NCBI GenBank assembly: GCA_038049695.1
Contig: CP142456.1
Span: 45,240,001 to 45,304,000, forward strand
Length of the DNA: 64,000 nt
Source: Cinnamomum chago
Taxonomy: Eukaryota; Streptophyta; Magnoliopsida; Laurales; Lauraceae
Direction: 5' to 3'
Under the pieces are notes generated by a model. That model saw only the letters and a list, made by a program, of their open reading frames with translations, searched no databases and was not told where the DNA came from. The stretch's first letter is position 1. Each line of letters opens with the position of its first letter. A program made the position numbers and the translations under genes. Shown piece by piece: positions 10,420-21,285 of this stretch.

Positions 10420-11154
10420 CAATTAGCTAAGAAAGATGAGGAAATGGCTCAAGTTCAGAGACAACTTCTGGAAGTTCTTTAGAGTAGGCCTCAAGCTCCA
10501 CCAGCTCAACCTTTGGGTTCGCAGATTGTCATCCACAATAGGGATCATGACCCTAATATGCTAATTGAGAGGTTTAGGAAGAGGGCACCAAAGGAATTCT
10601 CAGGCCTTGAGGACCCGTTAGTTGCAGATGGCTGGTTGACAAACACCGAGAAAATCTTTGATGTCTTCACATGCATAGGGAGGCAGAAGGTCAACCTCAT
10701 AGCTTCACTATTCTATGGGCTTGCAGATCGGTGGTGGCAAATGGTCAAGGACCCATATTTGACGATGGCTAATGAAAACGCATGGGTAGCATTCAAGACA
10801 CAGTTTAAGGATAAGTACATTCCCTCCCACGTCAAGAGGCAGAAAGCTATAGAGTTCCAGCAGCTCAAGCAAGGCAGTATGACCGTACTAGACTATGTCA
10901 CCAAGTTCGAAAGGTTGGCTAGATATGCTACCGAGTTGATTGACACTGAGCAGAAAAAGATAACAAAGTTCTTGGAAGGGTTGAATCCGATTATCATGAG
11001 AGATGCCATAGGAGTAGTTCCACTAGCTACATATGATGAGGCTGTCAAACAAGCATATAAGTTTGAAGACATTAACAACATGATCATTCAAGACAGGAAG
11101 CAGCACTACCAGCAGCAGAATCAAAAGCAGCAGCACAACAAGAAACCAAGGTAA
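10420..11154 (+). pseudogene. gypsy-1 gag, N-terminally deleted
   Basis: Starts within the Gln-rich stretch (EQLAKKDEEMAQVQRQLLEVL) that lies about 60 codons into the gypsy-2 gag. A TAG at 10480-10482 replaces CAG. The capsid region then reads through ERFRKRAPKEFSG, ASLFYGLADRWW, KYIPSHVKRQKAIEFQ, LKQGSMTVLDYVTKFERL and FLEGLNPIIMRDAIG. It ends at TAA 11152-11154 in the context AAG|GTAAGA, exactly as in gypsy-2. The CCHC knuckle comes after this stop in the same frame. Confidence 0.85.
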
Positions 11155-14100
11155 GAACAAAGTCAAGTGAGGCAAGGTTGTGGCCACTATGGCAAGAACC
11201 ACGAAACTCATGAATGTCGTAAGGCCACAGGTGCCTGTTTCAAATGTGGGGCTATGAACCATGCAATCAAGGATTGCCCACAACTTCAGAACTAAGGAAG
11301 TAGAAACCAACAACAGAGACAAGCAGCTCCTCAGAATTAAGCACCAGTTCAGAATCGAGTTAGGCCACCTCAGCAGTAACAGTAGGCTAGACCACCAGCA
11401 CAGAATCAGAATGCTCGTCCTCCACAACAGAACAGACATGGCCAAGGAAGGCAAAATCAAGCACCGAATAGACTACAAATGCATGGACGTTTATATTATC
11501 TCAACCATGCGGATACTGAAGCTGCAGGAGACATGGTGGAAGGTAAACTTCTTGTTTGTGGGGTAGAAGCTCAGATTTTATTTGATCCTGAATCCACACA
11601 TTCATTTTCATCTCCTAGTTTTGCTAAGATGATTGATGCACCACATAGTGAATTGGATTACATTCTAATAGTAACCACACCAGTAGGGAAACAAGTTGTG
11701 TGTAGAACCTATTACCCTAGCTGTACAGTTTTGTTAGGAGATGTTAACTTACAGGCCAACCTCATTGTTTTGGACATGCATGATTTTGATGTCATCTTAG
11801 GCATGGATTGGTTAGAAGCATATCATGCCACCATGGATTGTTTTAGTAAAACCATAACATTCAGATTCCAAGGACCACAGGCAGAATTGATATTTCAGGG
11901 GAGCAAGAGGAAAACTCAGGCAGGGTTTATTTCAGTGTTGAAGGCAAGCAGATTAGTTCAGAGTGGGTGTCAGGCCTTTATTGCGTTTATCACGGAGGAT
12001 AAACAGTCCCAAGGGGTGGAGGATATCCCTATTGTGTGTGAATTTCCGGATGTTTTTCCAGAAGAAATCCCGGGATTACCACCAATCAGAGAAGTTGAGT
12101 TCACAATTGAGCTCCTACCAGGGACGGCTCCGATCTCCATTGCGCCATACAGAATGGCTCCCGCAGAAATGGGTGAACTAAAACTCCAATTGCAGGAATT
12201 ATTGAGTAAAGGCTTCATTAGGCCAAGTGTTTCACCTTGGGGTGCACCAGTGTTGTTTGTGAAAAAGAAGGATGGAAGTTTGAGAATGTGCATTGACTTC
12301 AGGAAATTGAACCATGTGACCGTGAAGAACAAGTATCCATTGCCAAGGATAGACGAATTATTTGATCAATTGCAAGGAGCAACCTATTTTTCAAAGATAG
12401 ACCTGAGATCAGGGTACCATCAGTTGAGAGTTAGAGACCCAGATGTTCAGAAAATGGCCTTTAGAACAAGATATTGGCACTACGAGTTCTTAGTGATGCC
12501 CTTTGGTTTGACAAATGCACCCGCATTCTTTATGGCTCTTATGAACAAAGTCTTTGCACAATACTTGGATGACTCTACAGTGGTATTTATTGATGACGCC
12601 CTGGTGTATTCCAAGAGTAAGAAGGAGCATGAAGAACATTTGAGGACAACGTTACAACTTTTGAGGGACAACCAGCTTTATTCAAAACTCAGTAAGTGCA
12701 AGTTGCTTTTCTAGGCCACATCATCTCCAGAGAAGGCTTGGTAGTCGATCCAGCCAAGATAGAGGCAGTTGTTAATTGGGTGAGGCCAAGCAGTGTGACA
12801 GAAGTCAGAAGCTTTTTGGGGTTAGCAGGCTACTACGGAAGATTTGTCCAAGGTTTTTCATCCATTGCAGCACCATTGACGAAGTTGACCAAGAAGAATG
12901 TCCAATTTGTTTGGACTGAACAATGTGAAACAAGTTTTCAAGAGTTGAAAGGAAGGTTAACCACAACTCCAATCCTTACATTATCATCGGGCAGCGGCGG
13001 ATTTATTGTTTATATAGATGCTTCGAATGTGGGACTAGGTTGTGTATTGATGCAGGATGGCAAGGTGATTGCTTATGGCTCGAGACAGTTGAAGGACCAT
13101 GAGAAGAACTATGCGACTCATGACTTGGAATTGGCGGCAGTTGTTTTTACTTTGAAGATGTGGAGACACTACCTCTATGGAGAGAAATTTGAAGTCCATT
13201 CGGATCACCGAACTTTACAATACTTATTCTCGCAGAAGGACTTAAATATGAGACAGAGACGGTGGATGGAGTATATCAAGGATTATGATTTCCCAATATA
13301 GTATCATCCAAGCAAAGTGAATGTTGTAGCTGATGCGTTGAGCAGAAAGTCAGTGGGCATGATCAGTTTGAGAGGAATTGGTGTTTTACAGCAGATTGAA
13401 AAATTGGGTGTGGAAGTGCAAACCCTGAAATTGGGTGCAATGTTAGCAAACATGACAGTATCAGAACCTACCTTCATTCAGAAGATCAAGGAAAGTCAGT
13501 TGCAAGACCCAGACTTGGCAAAGATAGTAGAACATATCACAGAATGTCCAGATTTCAAGATGGTGAATGGAGTACTGTATTTCCGTGATCGATTTTGTGT
13601 ACCAAATGTGGATGACTTGAAGAGTGAAATAATGAATGAAGCTCACAACACAAGGTACTCGATGCATTCGTGTAGCACGAAGATGTACCACATTTTGAAG
13701 AATAGATTTTGGTGGAACAACATGAAGAGAGAGATATCAGCTTTTGTGTTTTGTTGTCTGACTTGTCAGTTGATTAAAGCAGACCATCAGAAGCCCCCGG
13801 GTTTGTTACAACCGTTGGAGATTCCGGAGTGGAAGTGGGAGCACATCACCATGGATTTCGTTTCCAGTTTGCCGAATACCAAGAAGGGAAATAATGCAAT
13901 TTGGATTATTGTAGATCGTCTGACAAAGTCTGCTCATTTCATTCCGATGAAGACAAAGAATATGATGCACATGGCACCACTTGCAAAGTTATTTGTTGAT
14001 GAGATTGTTAGTAAACATGGTTAGCCCGTCTCCATCACTTCAGACAGAGACAGCAGATTCGTTTCAAAGTTTTGGAAAACTCTTCATGAGTCTATGGGTA

Positions 14101-14763
14101 CCAAACTTCAGCTCAGTACAACTTATCATCCTCAGACCGATGGTCAGTCAGAAAGGACGATACAGACTCTCGAAGACATGTTATGTGCTTGTGTATTGGA
14201 TTTCAAGGTTTAGTGGGATGAGTGCTTACCGCTTTGTGAATTTGCTTATAACAATAACTACCACTCTAGCATCAGTATGATACCTTTTGAGGCACTCTAT
14301 GGTAGAAGATGCAAAACTCCGGTTTGCTGGGAAGAAGTCGGTGAGCATAGTTTTCATGGACCGACGATAGTTGGAGAGACAAGTGACAAGGTCAAACTGA
14401 TTCATGAACGTTTGAAGATCGCCCGAAGTAGGCAGAAGAGTTATGCAGACACTCGTCGAAGAGAATTGCAGTTTCAAGTGGGTGACAAAGTGTTCTTGAA
14501 AATCTCACCAGTTAGAGGAGCTTTGAGATTCAGACAGAAGGGCAAATTATCTAGACGGGTTTTTGGTCCGTATGAAATTTTGAGCAAGATTGGTGATGTC
14601 TCTTATAGACTTGCGTTACCGCCGGAACTCTCTCGGGTACACAACGTATTTCATGTTTCTATGCTCAAGAAATATGTTTCTAGTCCTTCACATATACTAC
14701 AACACGAACCTTTGGAGATTCGAGAAGACGCCTCGTATGTGGAAAAGCCGATCATGATCATTG
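11155..14763 (+). pseudogene. gypsy-1 pol: knuckle, protease, RT, RNase H, integrase (broken)
   Basis: In order: knuckle region with [16 protein letters not shown]; Gln-rich linker with TAA/TAG at 11293, 11338, 11377 and 11383; protease with [10 protein letters not shown] (Glu replaces the active-site Gly of gypsy-2); RT with [16 protein letters not shown] and FIDDALVYS (12.2-12.7 kb); a 16-bp deletion near 12699 relative to gypsy-2 that shifts the frame; RNase H with [11 protein letters not shown] (Asp kept); TAG at 13299; integrase with the HHCC region (MKREISAFVFCCLTCQ), the first Asp in TMDFVSSLP, then TAG at 14022 and 14211 and [13 protein letters not shown]. Interrupted after the codons for KPIMI at the copia-1 target site CATTG (14759-14763); the C-terminus continues at 23303. 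Most stops are C-to-T changes of Gln codons. Confidence 0.85.
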
Positions 14764-16634
14764 TGAAAGAATATGCATTAAAGATCTTAGAGGACTAATA
14801 CCTTGCTGATTTGAAGGTCTCAAGTCTTTGAAAAGAATGCTCCAAAGGTCTGATATCAGCCAGCAGTAAGCTATGCTAGTTGCAGGAATTTTCTGCAGTA
14901 GCTTCTCCTTTGGTCTTCTCTTCTATTCCACTTCCCAATCTGATTGGTGTTGATGGTGGGATCAAACTATGGAATCCTAAGAAGGGTTTTCTGAACTTCT
15001 CTTTGTGGAAACAACCCAAGACCTGATCTCCTCTCCTATGAAGAAGAAGAGGGCAGCAATGGGGTGGGCGTGTGTGTTCTTCTCTCTTGCTTTGGGCGGC
15101 CAATGGATCACTATGGTAATTCACGCCCCTAGGGTTTAATTTCAGCCACTTGATCTCTTCTCTTGTGTGTTGCACGCCCAAAGGAGACTCCCATATATAT
15201 ATAAAGATTTGATTCCTTTAAGGAATACTCTTTCCAATAGGAATGTCAATCCCTAAAAAGGATAGCAACCTTCCCCTTTAGTTGTGCAACACTTACTAAT
15301 TAAAGACACTAAAATTAGTAACCTTTAATCAATGGAATTCTTACCCAAAGAGGAGTCTTTCCTTCCAAGTAAAGATACTTAATCAAACTTGGAAACCTCA
15401 CACAAGGGGCTCCACTTATGGCTGGCCCACAAGATAGCTAAACACACCATGGCCCACTAGTCAATAATTTAGCTAGAGTTAAATTCATGTATGCCATCAA
15501 GAGCCTATTAGAATTTAAACTCAAAATTATTCTTCCACAAAATAATTCAACCACATATCATCTAATTAAATTAGGAAACCATGCCAATATAGGAAAGTGG
15601 CTAGAAGAGGGACCAAAAGACATATTTGCCCTTGGCTCCCAAAATGACCAAAATGTCCATGCTAACCCCATAGCAACATTAAGATCATTTTAACCCTAAC
15701 TCATTCCACTAGAGAGTTATGGTTGCACTCCAGGGACAAATATTAAATTGCAAATAAAGCTCATCATAAATAGACGATTGTCTTTGACCTACCAAGTACA
15801 ATGACCACAATGCCCCTCTATGTAACATCCATAATCAAGTAGGTTAACCGATGTACTATCTACCTTCTTGATTACATCTCAACCTTAGAACTTCATACCC
15901 TTGACTTAATCATCATCCGGATATCATTCTCTTGATCCAGGGGGCGACCCACAAGTTCAATATCCATATGGAACATCCATATACTAAGATCTTAGATTCT
16001 GATGATTAATCGGATAATTCTAAGAGGACGATCATTCCATCACACGATGGCATAGATTCCATATTGCATTTGCACGTCCCAACTAATCAAGCCCGAGTAC
16101 CCAAAACACAGAGCTGTTGACCCATGAACAGGATCTCACCCATAGTGAATTAAAGCACAAGAACTTGACTTCGTCAGTTCATCCACAAATGCTCAAGATT
16201 AAGAGCACTGGTCACTTAGTAGCAAGAGGTGATTTGATCTCTCTCTGTGATAGTACTATTTCAGAGATCACACCTACAAGTGGTCCTGTTCAATGCATGA
16301 CACATGCACTAATGAGATAAATCCGGAAAGTCCTCCTTGACTAAGGTAAGTCACCCTGAATACAGGAGAGTATCTCATTATAACTTATACCAAGATGAAG
16401 TGCCCAACTCCATCTCTCAGTTATGAACATGTTTATTGTTTCAAGTGTCCATGACTCAGACCTTACTGTGTGTAGCCACTACACACCTGAGTCATTTACT
16501 AGAAAACAATGGGCATTATACAACCATACATATACACAAGTATAAAGAGAAAGATGTCATTCCATTAAATAACCAATAAATATCCAGTTACAGAGATGTG
16601 AGTGCAGTCAGTGGGCTTTAGGGCATACACCAAT
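14764..16634 (-). repeat. copia-1 3' LTR, 1,871 bp (134-bp and 7-bp deletions)
   Basis: Positions 14787-16634 match 21443-23290 at a constant offset of 6,656 with about three substitutions. Relative to the 5' LTR it lacks 134 bp after AAAGATCT near its 3' end and the terminal 7 bases CCCAACA at the gag junction. The minus strand carries a TATATATATA promoter element at about 15193-15204. Short conserved reading frames inside are LTR sequence, not genes. Confidence 0.9.
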
Positions 16635-17474
16635 GTAGTAGGAAAGAGATATACCTTTCTTATCTGAGCCTAGGAGCTTGGGACAATCTTTCTTCCAGTG
16701 ACCTTTGAGGCCGCACTTAAGGCATTTCCCTTTGGGTTTTTCACCTGTGCCTTTGTCCTTTTTCCCAGCATTGCCATTTTTCTGTCCTTTTCCCTTACCC
16801 TGCTTCTTCTTGAACTTTTTCCCTTTCGGGTTGAGTTTAGAGGAAAACTGGGAAAAGTGAAGTTGGCCTTTAGGCTTCATGATGGCCTCTGTCGCCTGGA
16901 GTTCTTTCATTAACTCAGAGAGAGTCATGTCCATCTTGCTCATGTTGAAGTTGAGCTTGAACTGATTGAAAGACCCCGGCAGAGTTTCTAGAATCATATC
17001 AGTCTGACTCCCTGCATCAATCTCAGCCCCTAGGATCTCAGCTTCATTGAAACAATCCATCATTTTGAGCATGTGCTCTCTGACAGGTGTTCCCTCAGCC
17101 ATCCTAGAATTCATGATTGTCCTTAAAGCAGCTTGCCTAGCTGGCCTGCTTCTGTCTGCGAACATCTCAGACAAGGACAACATGATATCTGAAGCTGTGT
17201 CCATTTGCTCATGCTGCGTTTGCAACACGTTGGACATGGAAGCAAGCATGTAGCATTTGGCCATGCTATTCGCCTTTTTCCATTTCCTTTCAGCCTCTAG
17301 CTGGTCATCTGTAGAATAATCATCAATGGTAGGACAGGGTTCCGACAAAACATACTTGTACTCTTCAGCGGTGAGTACTATGTTAAGGTTTCTTTTCCAG
17401 TCTACGTAATTTGGGCCAGTCAATTTGTTCTCACGCAGAATACTCATCAACGGGCTAAAGGAATCCTTCCCCAT
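16635..17474 (-). pseudogene. copia-1 gag with one CCHC zinc knuckle, fused into LTR
   Basis: Start chosen at the methionine of MGKDSFSPLMSILRENKL (17474-17472); upstream in-frame codons lack gag character. The copia gag hallmarks LTGPNYVDWKRNLNIVL, RKWKKANSMAKCYMLASM and LPGSFNQFKLNF are followed by a Lys/Gly-rich basic tract and the knuckle CLKCGLKGHWKKDC (C-x2-C-x4-H-x4-C). About 280 codons are uninterrupted, but the frame then reads 10-odd residues into the LTR and stops at 16608. Protease and everything downstream are absent. It could still make a Gag protein with an aberrant C-terminus, hence the unusual case of an otherwise intact frame in a truncated element. Confidence 0.88.
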
Positions 17475-18210
17475 CTCTCTGGATATATATAACAGGTTAT
17501 AATTAGATAGGCAGTATATATGTAACATGTATATTGTGCTTGTAGTAAAAGGAAAAAACATGCACAAGACTTTTTACATTATTTAACCCTAATAATAATG
17601 TATCAGTGTCTCAACCTCCTCATAGACCCTCCATCGAAGGGATGGCCGAGCCTACAGTTACGTTGAGTTAAGGTCTGCTTATTTGGATCATCACTGTCTG
17701 GATACGCATATCCAGTGGTAGTCCAATCACTGATTGGTTTGGCCTCATATGACAAACAACTCTAACTCCTAGGGAGAGGTCATTACCGTCTTATGTCAAG
17801 TGTATTACCATCTTTTATGAACGTTCCCAGAATGTCTATGACTTGAGTCCTTCGAAGGGAAGTGACTCCAATCAACCCTTGAAGTGAACCTTAGTAAAGA
17901 GCTCCACCGAAGGGATGGTCGCTCCCACCAACACTTCATTGACATTCTATAAGAAGTGATCTTTAGTAAAGAACTCCACCGAAAGGATGGTTGCTCCCAC
18001 TAACACCTCATTACGAATATTCACATTAGTTCACCCACTAACCCATCGAAGCGATCTTTAGTAAAGAACTCCATCGAAGGGATGGCCGCTCCCACTAACA
18101 CTCTAATGAGATAGCATGAACCTAAAATGGAAGGCCATGGGGTTTTCCCAAACCCCTCTCCCACTTGATTATTTCACACTAGGGTTTAAAGGTCTTGGGA
18201 CTTGAGGGTT
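17475..18210 (-). other. copia-1 leader, distal part, with short repeats
   Basis: Untranslated leader between primer site and gag, aligned with copia-2 at 30802-31500. It contains a CCGAAGGGATGGCCGCTCCC-type repeat: near 17634, 17908, 17975 and 18073 in plus-strand reading, each preceded (except the first) by GATCTTTAGTAAAGA, itself a near-palindrome (TCTTTAGTAAAGA). No coding potential seen. The leader is split by solo LTR F at 18216. Confidence 0.6.
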
Positions 18211-18482
18211 ATGGGTGAAAGTCCGCTATGGATCCTAACCCTAGAGGGGGGGGGGTGAATAGGGTGAGCTACAATTATGACCAATTTACACCAATTTTAA
18301 TTTCTCAAACTAAACTAGTCAAATGTGATGATTAAACAATCAATATGCGGAAGCTAATAAACAATCACCACACAAACAATCACCACAACACAATATTTAT
18401 AGTGGTTCGGCCAACGTGCCTACATCCACTACCGGCTTGTGTCTCCAACACCCCACCGGATTCCACTAAGTATGCTTTTTAC

Positions 18483-18635
18483 TAGGCTAAGCAATAACCC
18501 TTACAATGTGCTTTTCTAGGCTAAGCAATAACCTTACAAGATGCTTTTCAAAGGCTAAGCAATAACCTTACAAGATGCTTTTCAAAGGCTAAGCAATAAC
18601 CTTACAAGTTGCTTTTCTTAGGCTTAGCAATAACC
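18483..18635. repeat. About 40-bp tandem repeat with AGGCTAAGCAATAACC
   Basis: Four to five imperfect units, each roughly TTACAAgATGCTTTTCaAAGGCTAAGCAATAACC, are arranged head to tail inside solo LTR F. Local tandem expansion; function unknown. Confidence 0.7.
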
Positions 18636-19467
18636 TTTACAAATATAGTTTTCTCAAAGAAAGTGTCTTAACAAAAGAACACTCTAAGAGATTACAATTT
18701 AAGCTCAATGGAATTGCCTCTTGAATAGGCTAATATGAAAGTGAAATACAAACTCACACAAACACTCTATGTATGCAAAAGTGTATGCTCATGATGTGTG
18801 TGTGTGATGACTTCAATCAATTTTAAAATGAAGGCTCATTCATATGTATGCTCAAAGCATTTCAAAGTTTAAGACATATAAAAGATTTGAATGAAGTCTA
18901 ATGCAAATCACATGTATGTTTAATAACTTGTTTATGATATGAAAATCAAGAATCACAAGTTGTAAGAAAAAAGACTAACTTAGAACATGTGATGCATGTG
19001 CAATGTTGTTTTCAAAAACAAATAGATTTTACTAATGTTTAAATGAATGAAAACAACAAGCAAGTTTCAACCAAGACAAAGAATCATGCATTAAAGGAAA
19101 TCAAAGACTTTGGCTAAGCATGATTAAATAAGTTTTAAAAACAACTTGGATTGAAACCTAATGTGAAGAATCCAATCTTAATTAGACCAAAGATTAGAAG
19201 AAGAAAGGATTCTACACATCATAGTTATCATGTACAAAACCATTTACCAATAGCTTAAGCAAAACATGAAAACTATGATTAACAAAAGGTAGAGCTTACT
19301 TGGTTGTTTAACTCATTGATCCAAGCTTTAGCTCTCCTAATGACCTTCTAGCCTTTCCAACTTTATCCCCTTTCAATGGCTCCAAAATGCTCTCAAAGGT
19401 TCATGGTTCAAGCCTTGAAAAAGGTTGGAAATGAATGGACTTTATAGCCAAAAAGTTGCCAACGGCT

Positions 19468-19610
19468 AGTCCTCGGTCGACCGGCAAAGAGGTCTCGGTC
19501 GACCGAGAAGGCACAACGGTCATATTTCTGACCGTTGGGGCTTCAGAACAGGATTCTGTCCATTTGCCCTGCAGTGGTCTCGGTCGACCGAGACCCAGGT
19601 CTCGGTCGAC
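19468..19610. repeat. Palindrome array, GTCGAC core (solo LTR F)
   Basis: Four copies of CGGTCGACCG, in contexts CTCGGTCGACCGGC, CTCGGTCGACCGAG (twice) and CTCGGTCGACCGGC, in two pairs about 95 bases apart. The middle two extend to the 14-base perfect palindrome CTCGGTCGACCGAG. Position is about 500-645 bases from the LTR 5' end. Confidence 0.85.
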
Positions 19611-20117
19611 CGGCGACACTGCCGGGACACCCCAAAAATTCCAACTTTTGCATTTTGAAGATTTTCTTTGTGGAATTTTGTGGGTCACTAAACCAAGCTT
19701 AAAAACATGTTTTAAAACATTTAAAAACATGAAACACACAAAGCCTAAAATGATTCAAAGGTTTAAAACCAAAGGCAAGCTTGATTAGTAAAAACTCTTT
19801 TCAAATCAAATTGCATACAAAACTGATTCTAAAGGTGCTGAAAGTATGCAAACCTCAAACCTAAATACCTAACATGATTTTCCAAAAGTAGTGCACAAGG
19901 AAATAGGTTTTCAAAAAGAGTTTGGGTTTCAAAACCAATGCATCCAACTTAAAAACCAAAACATGCATAAAGCAAAGACTTTTCCAAATCTTAAAAGCTA
20001 TGCATGTATAAAACTAGATTTCAAGGTTTTCTAAAACAATGCTAGTGTGTGAATCCAAATGATGCTAAAGTGCAAATGCATCCATCAAATTGCAAAAACA
20101 AAAGACCTAACAATGGG

Positions 20118-21272
20118 CCCACTAGGGTAGCAACATATTAGATTTTAGTTTGGCCTCTCTTGGAAACTTAGGGTACCAAGATAAACTAAACCCTATCCAA
20201 TTTTAAACCTTAGACAAATAGAAGGTGCTGGTCTAAGATCCGTTTAAAACAATTTGCCAAACAAAAACAATCCAATATAGAAAGATGCCAATTTTAAGAA
20301 CCTAGTGGTGGCCATGTTACTAGGTGATAAACATAGCAATTATATAAAGCATTCAACCATGCATTCCATATATAAAAGCAAATTAAAGAATGCAATCCTT
20401 GATGGCTCCCTGCTATTTTTGGACTTCAAATCCTTTTCCAACTAGGATTCCTTATCCAACTAGGAAACTTGGTTAAGAGTCCTTTTCGCACTAGGAAACC
20501 TTCGTTGCCTCCACCACCATGGGATCCTCCTCTAATTGCAACCATGCAATCTTTGAAGCTTTCTTCTCCTTGCTTGTTACAATAAATTAATTTATACAAG
20601 CAAACCCATGAAAAGCAAAAACCAAAAATTACATTGGAGATCCCTATGCTTTTCAAGAAAGCTTACATCAAGACTAGTTGAAATCAAATTAAGGAAAAAT
20701 TACAATCTCCTATGGTTGCTAACCGCGCAACCGTACAATTTCCAACTAATTAAAAAACATCCAAATCCACACACATACATGCGAACCATCAAGGATGCAA
20801 TTATATGGCTGCAAACAAAGAGGTTAGTGCATTCATTGTGCTATGTACAGCACTATATAGTGATCTGAAATAATTCCAGCACCCTGGAAAAAATTCCTGC
20901 ACTTCAAACATATAGAAAACAGAATTCTGGAATTATTCCACCAGCATGGAAACAATTCCTGCACTTCATACATGTAGTAAACAGCATTCTGGAATTATTC
21001 CAGCAGCATGGAAATAATTCCTGCACTTCATACATGTAGTAAAAAGCATTCTGGAATTATTCCAGCAGCATGGAAACAATTCCTGCACTTCATACATGTA
21101 GTAAAAAGCATTCTGGAATTATTCCAGCAGCATGGAAACAATTCCTGCAGCCTAGAAAAAATTCCTGCACACTATTAATGCAGGAAATAACAACCTAAAG
21201 GGCGCCACCATGCCCTTAATTAATCTAGGAATGAAAACCACACAACATGGGATCATGATTAATCATGGAGTG
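20118..21272 (-). other. copia-1 leader, proximal part
   Basis: Untranslated sequence just downstream of the primer site on the minus strand, aligned with copia-2 at about 31640-32627. It contains the 62-bp tandem repeat at 20865-21175. No convincing coding sequence. Confidence 0.65.
20865..21175 (-). repeat. 62-bp tandem repeat with CTGGAATTATTCCAG palindrome
   Basis: Five units begin at 20865, 20927, 20989, 21051 and 21113, exactly 62 bases apart. Each contains CTGGAATTATTCCAG or a one- or two-base variant (a 15-base palindrome with central T), followed by a weaker inverted pair TGGAAA..ATTCCTGCA. Copia-2 has three units at 32366, 32427 and 32489. The array lies within 400 bases downstream of the primer site, in the genomic RNA leader. 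Confidence 0.85.
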
Positions 21273-21284
21273 GCTCTGATACCA
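21273..21284 (-). other. Primer binding site of copia-1
   Basis: Minus strand TGGTATCAGAGC, one base after the 5' LTR end at 21286. Matches initiator tRNA-Met. Identical spacing in copia-2. Confidence 0.85.
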
Positions 21285-21285
21285 T

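Larger units (their letters stand above)
18216..20112 (-). repeat. Solo LTR F, 1,897 bp, TSD ATGGG
   Basis: Inserted in the copia-1 leader: ATGGG occurs at 18211-18215 and 20113-20117, and removing the insert restores the sequence seen in copia-2 (TTATGGGCCCACTA). Ends are TGAAAGTCC (18216) and GACCTAACA (20112), so TGTTAG...TTTCA on the minus strand. Near the left end is a run of ten G (18246-18255) in a CTAGAGGGGG..TGAATAGG context, common at the 3' end of one class of plant LTR. No primer site or coding sequence, so it is a solo LTR. It carries a GGTCGACC palindrome array (19468-19610) and a repeated GGCTAAGCAATAACC block (18483-18630). Confidence 0.88.

Noticed and set aside
14876..15181. 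101-codon frame repeated at 21532-21837
   Set aside because: Within the copia LTR, no recognisable domain; differs between copies only as the LTRs do.
16117..16320. 67-codon frame repeated at 16117, 22773 and 34143
   Set aside because: Antisense to the copia LTR and identical only as part of the LTR; no protein features.
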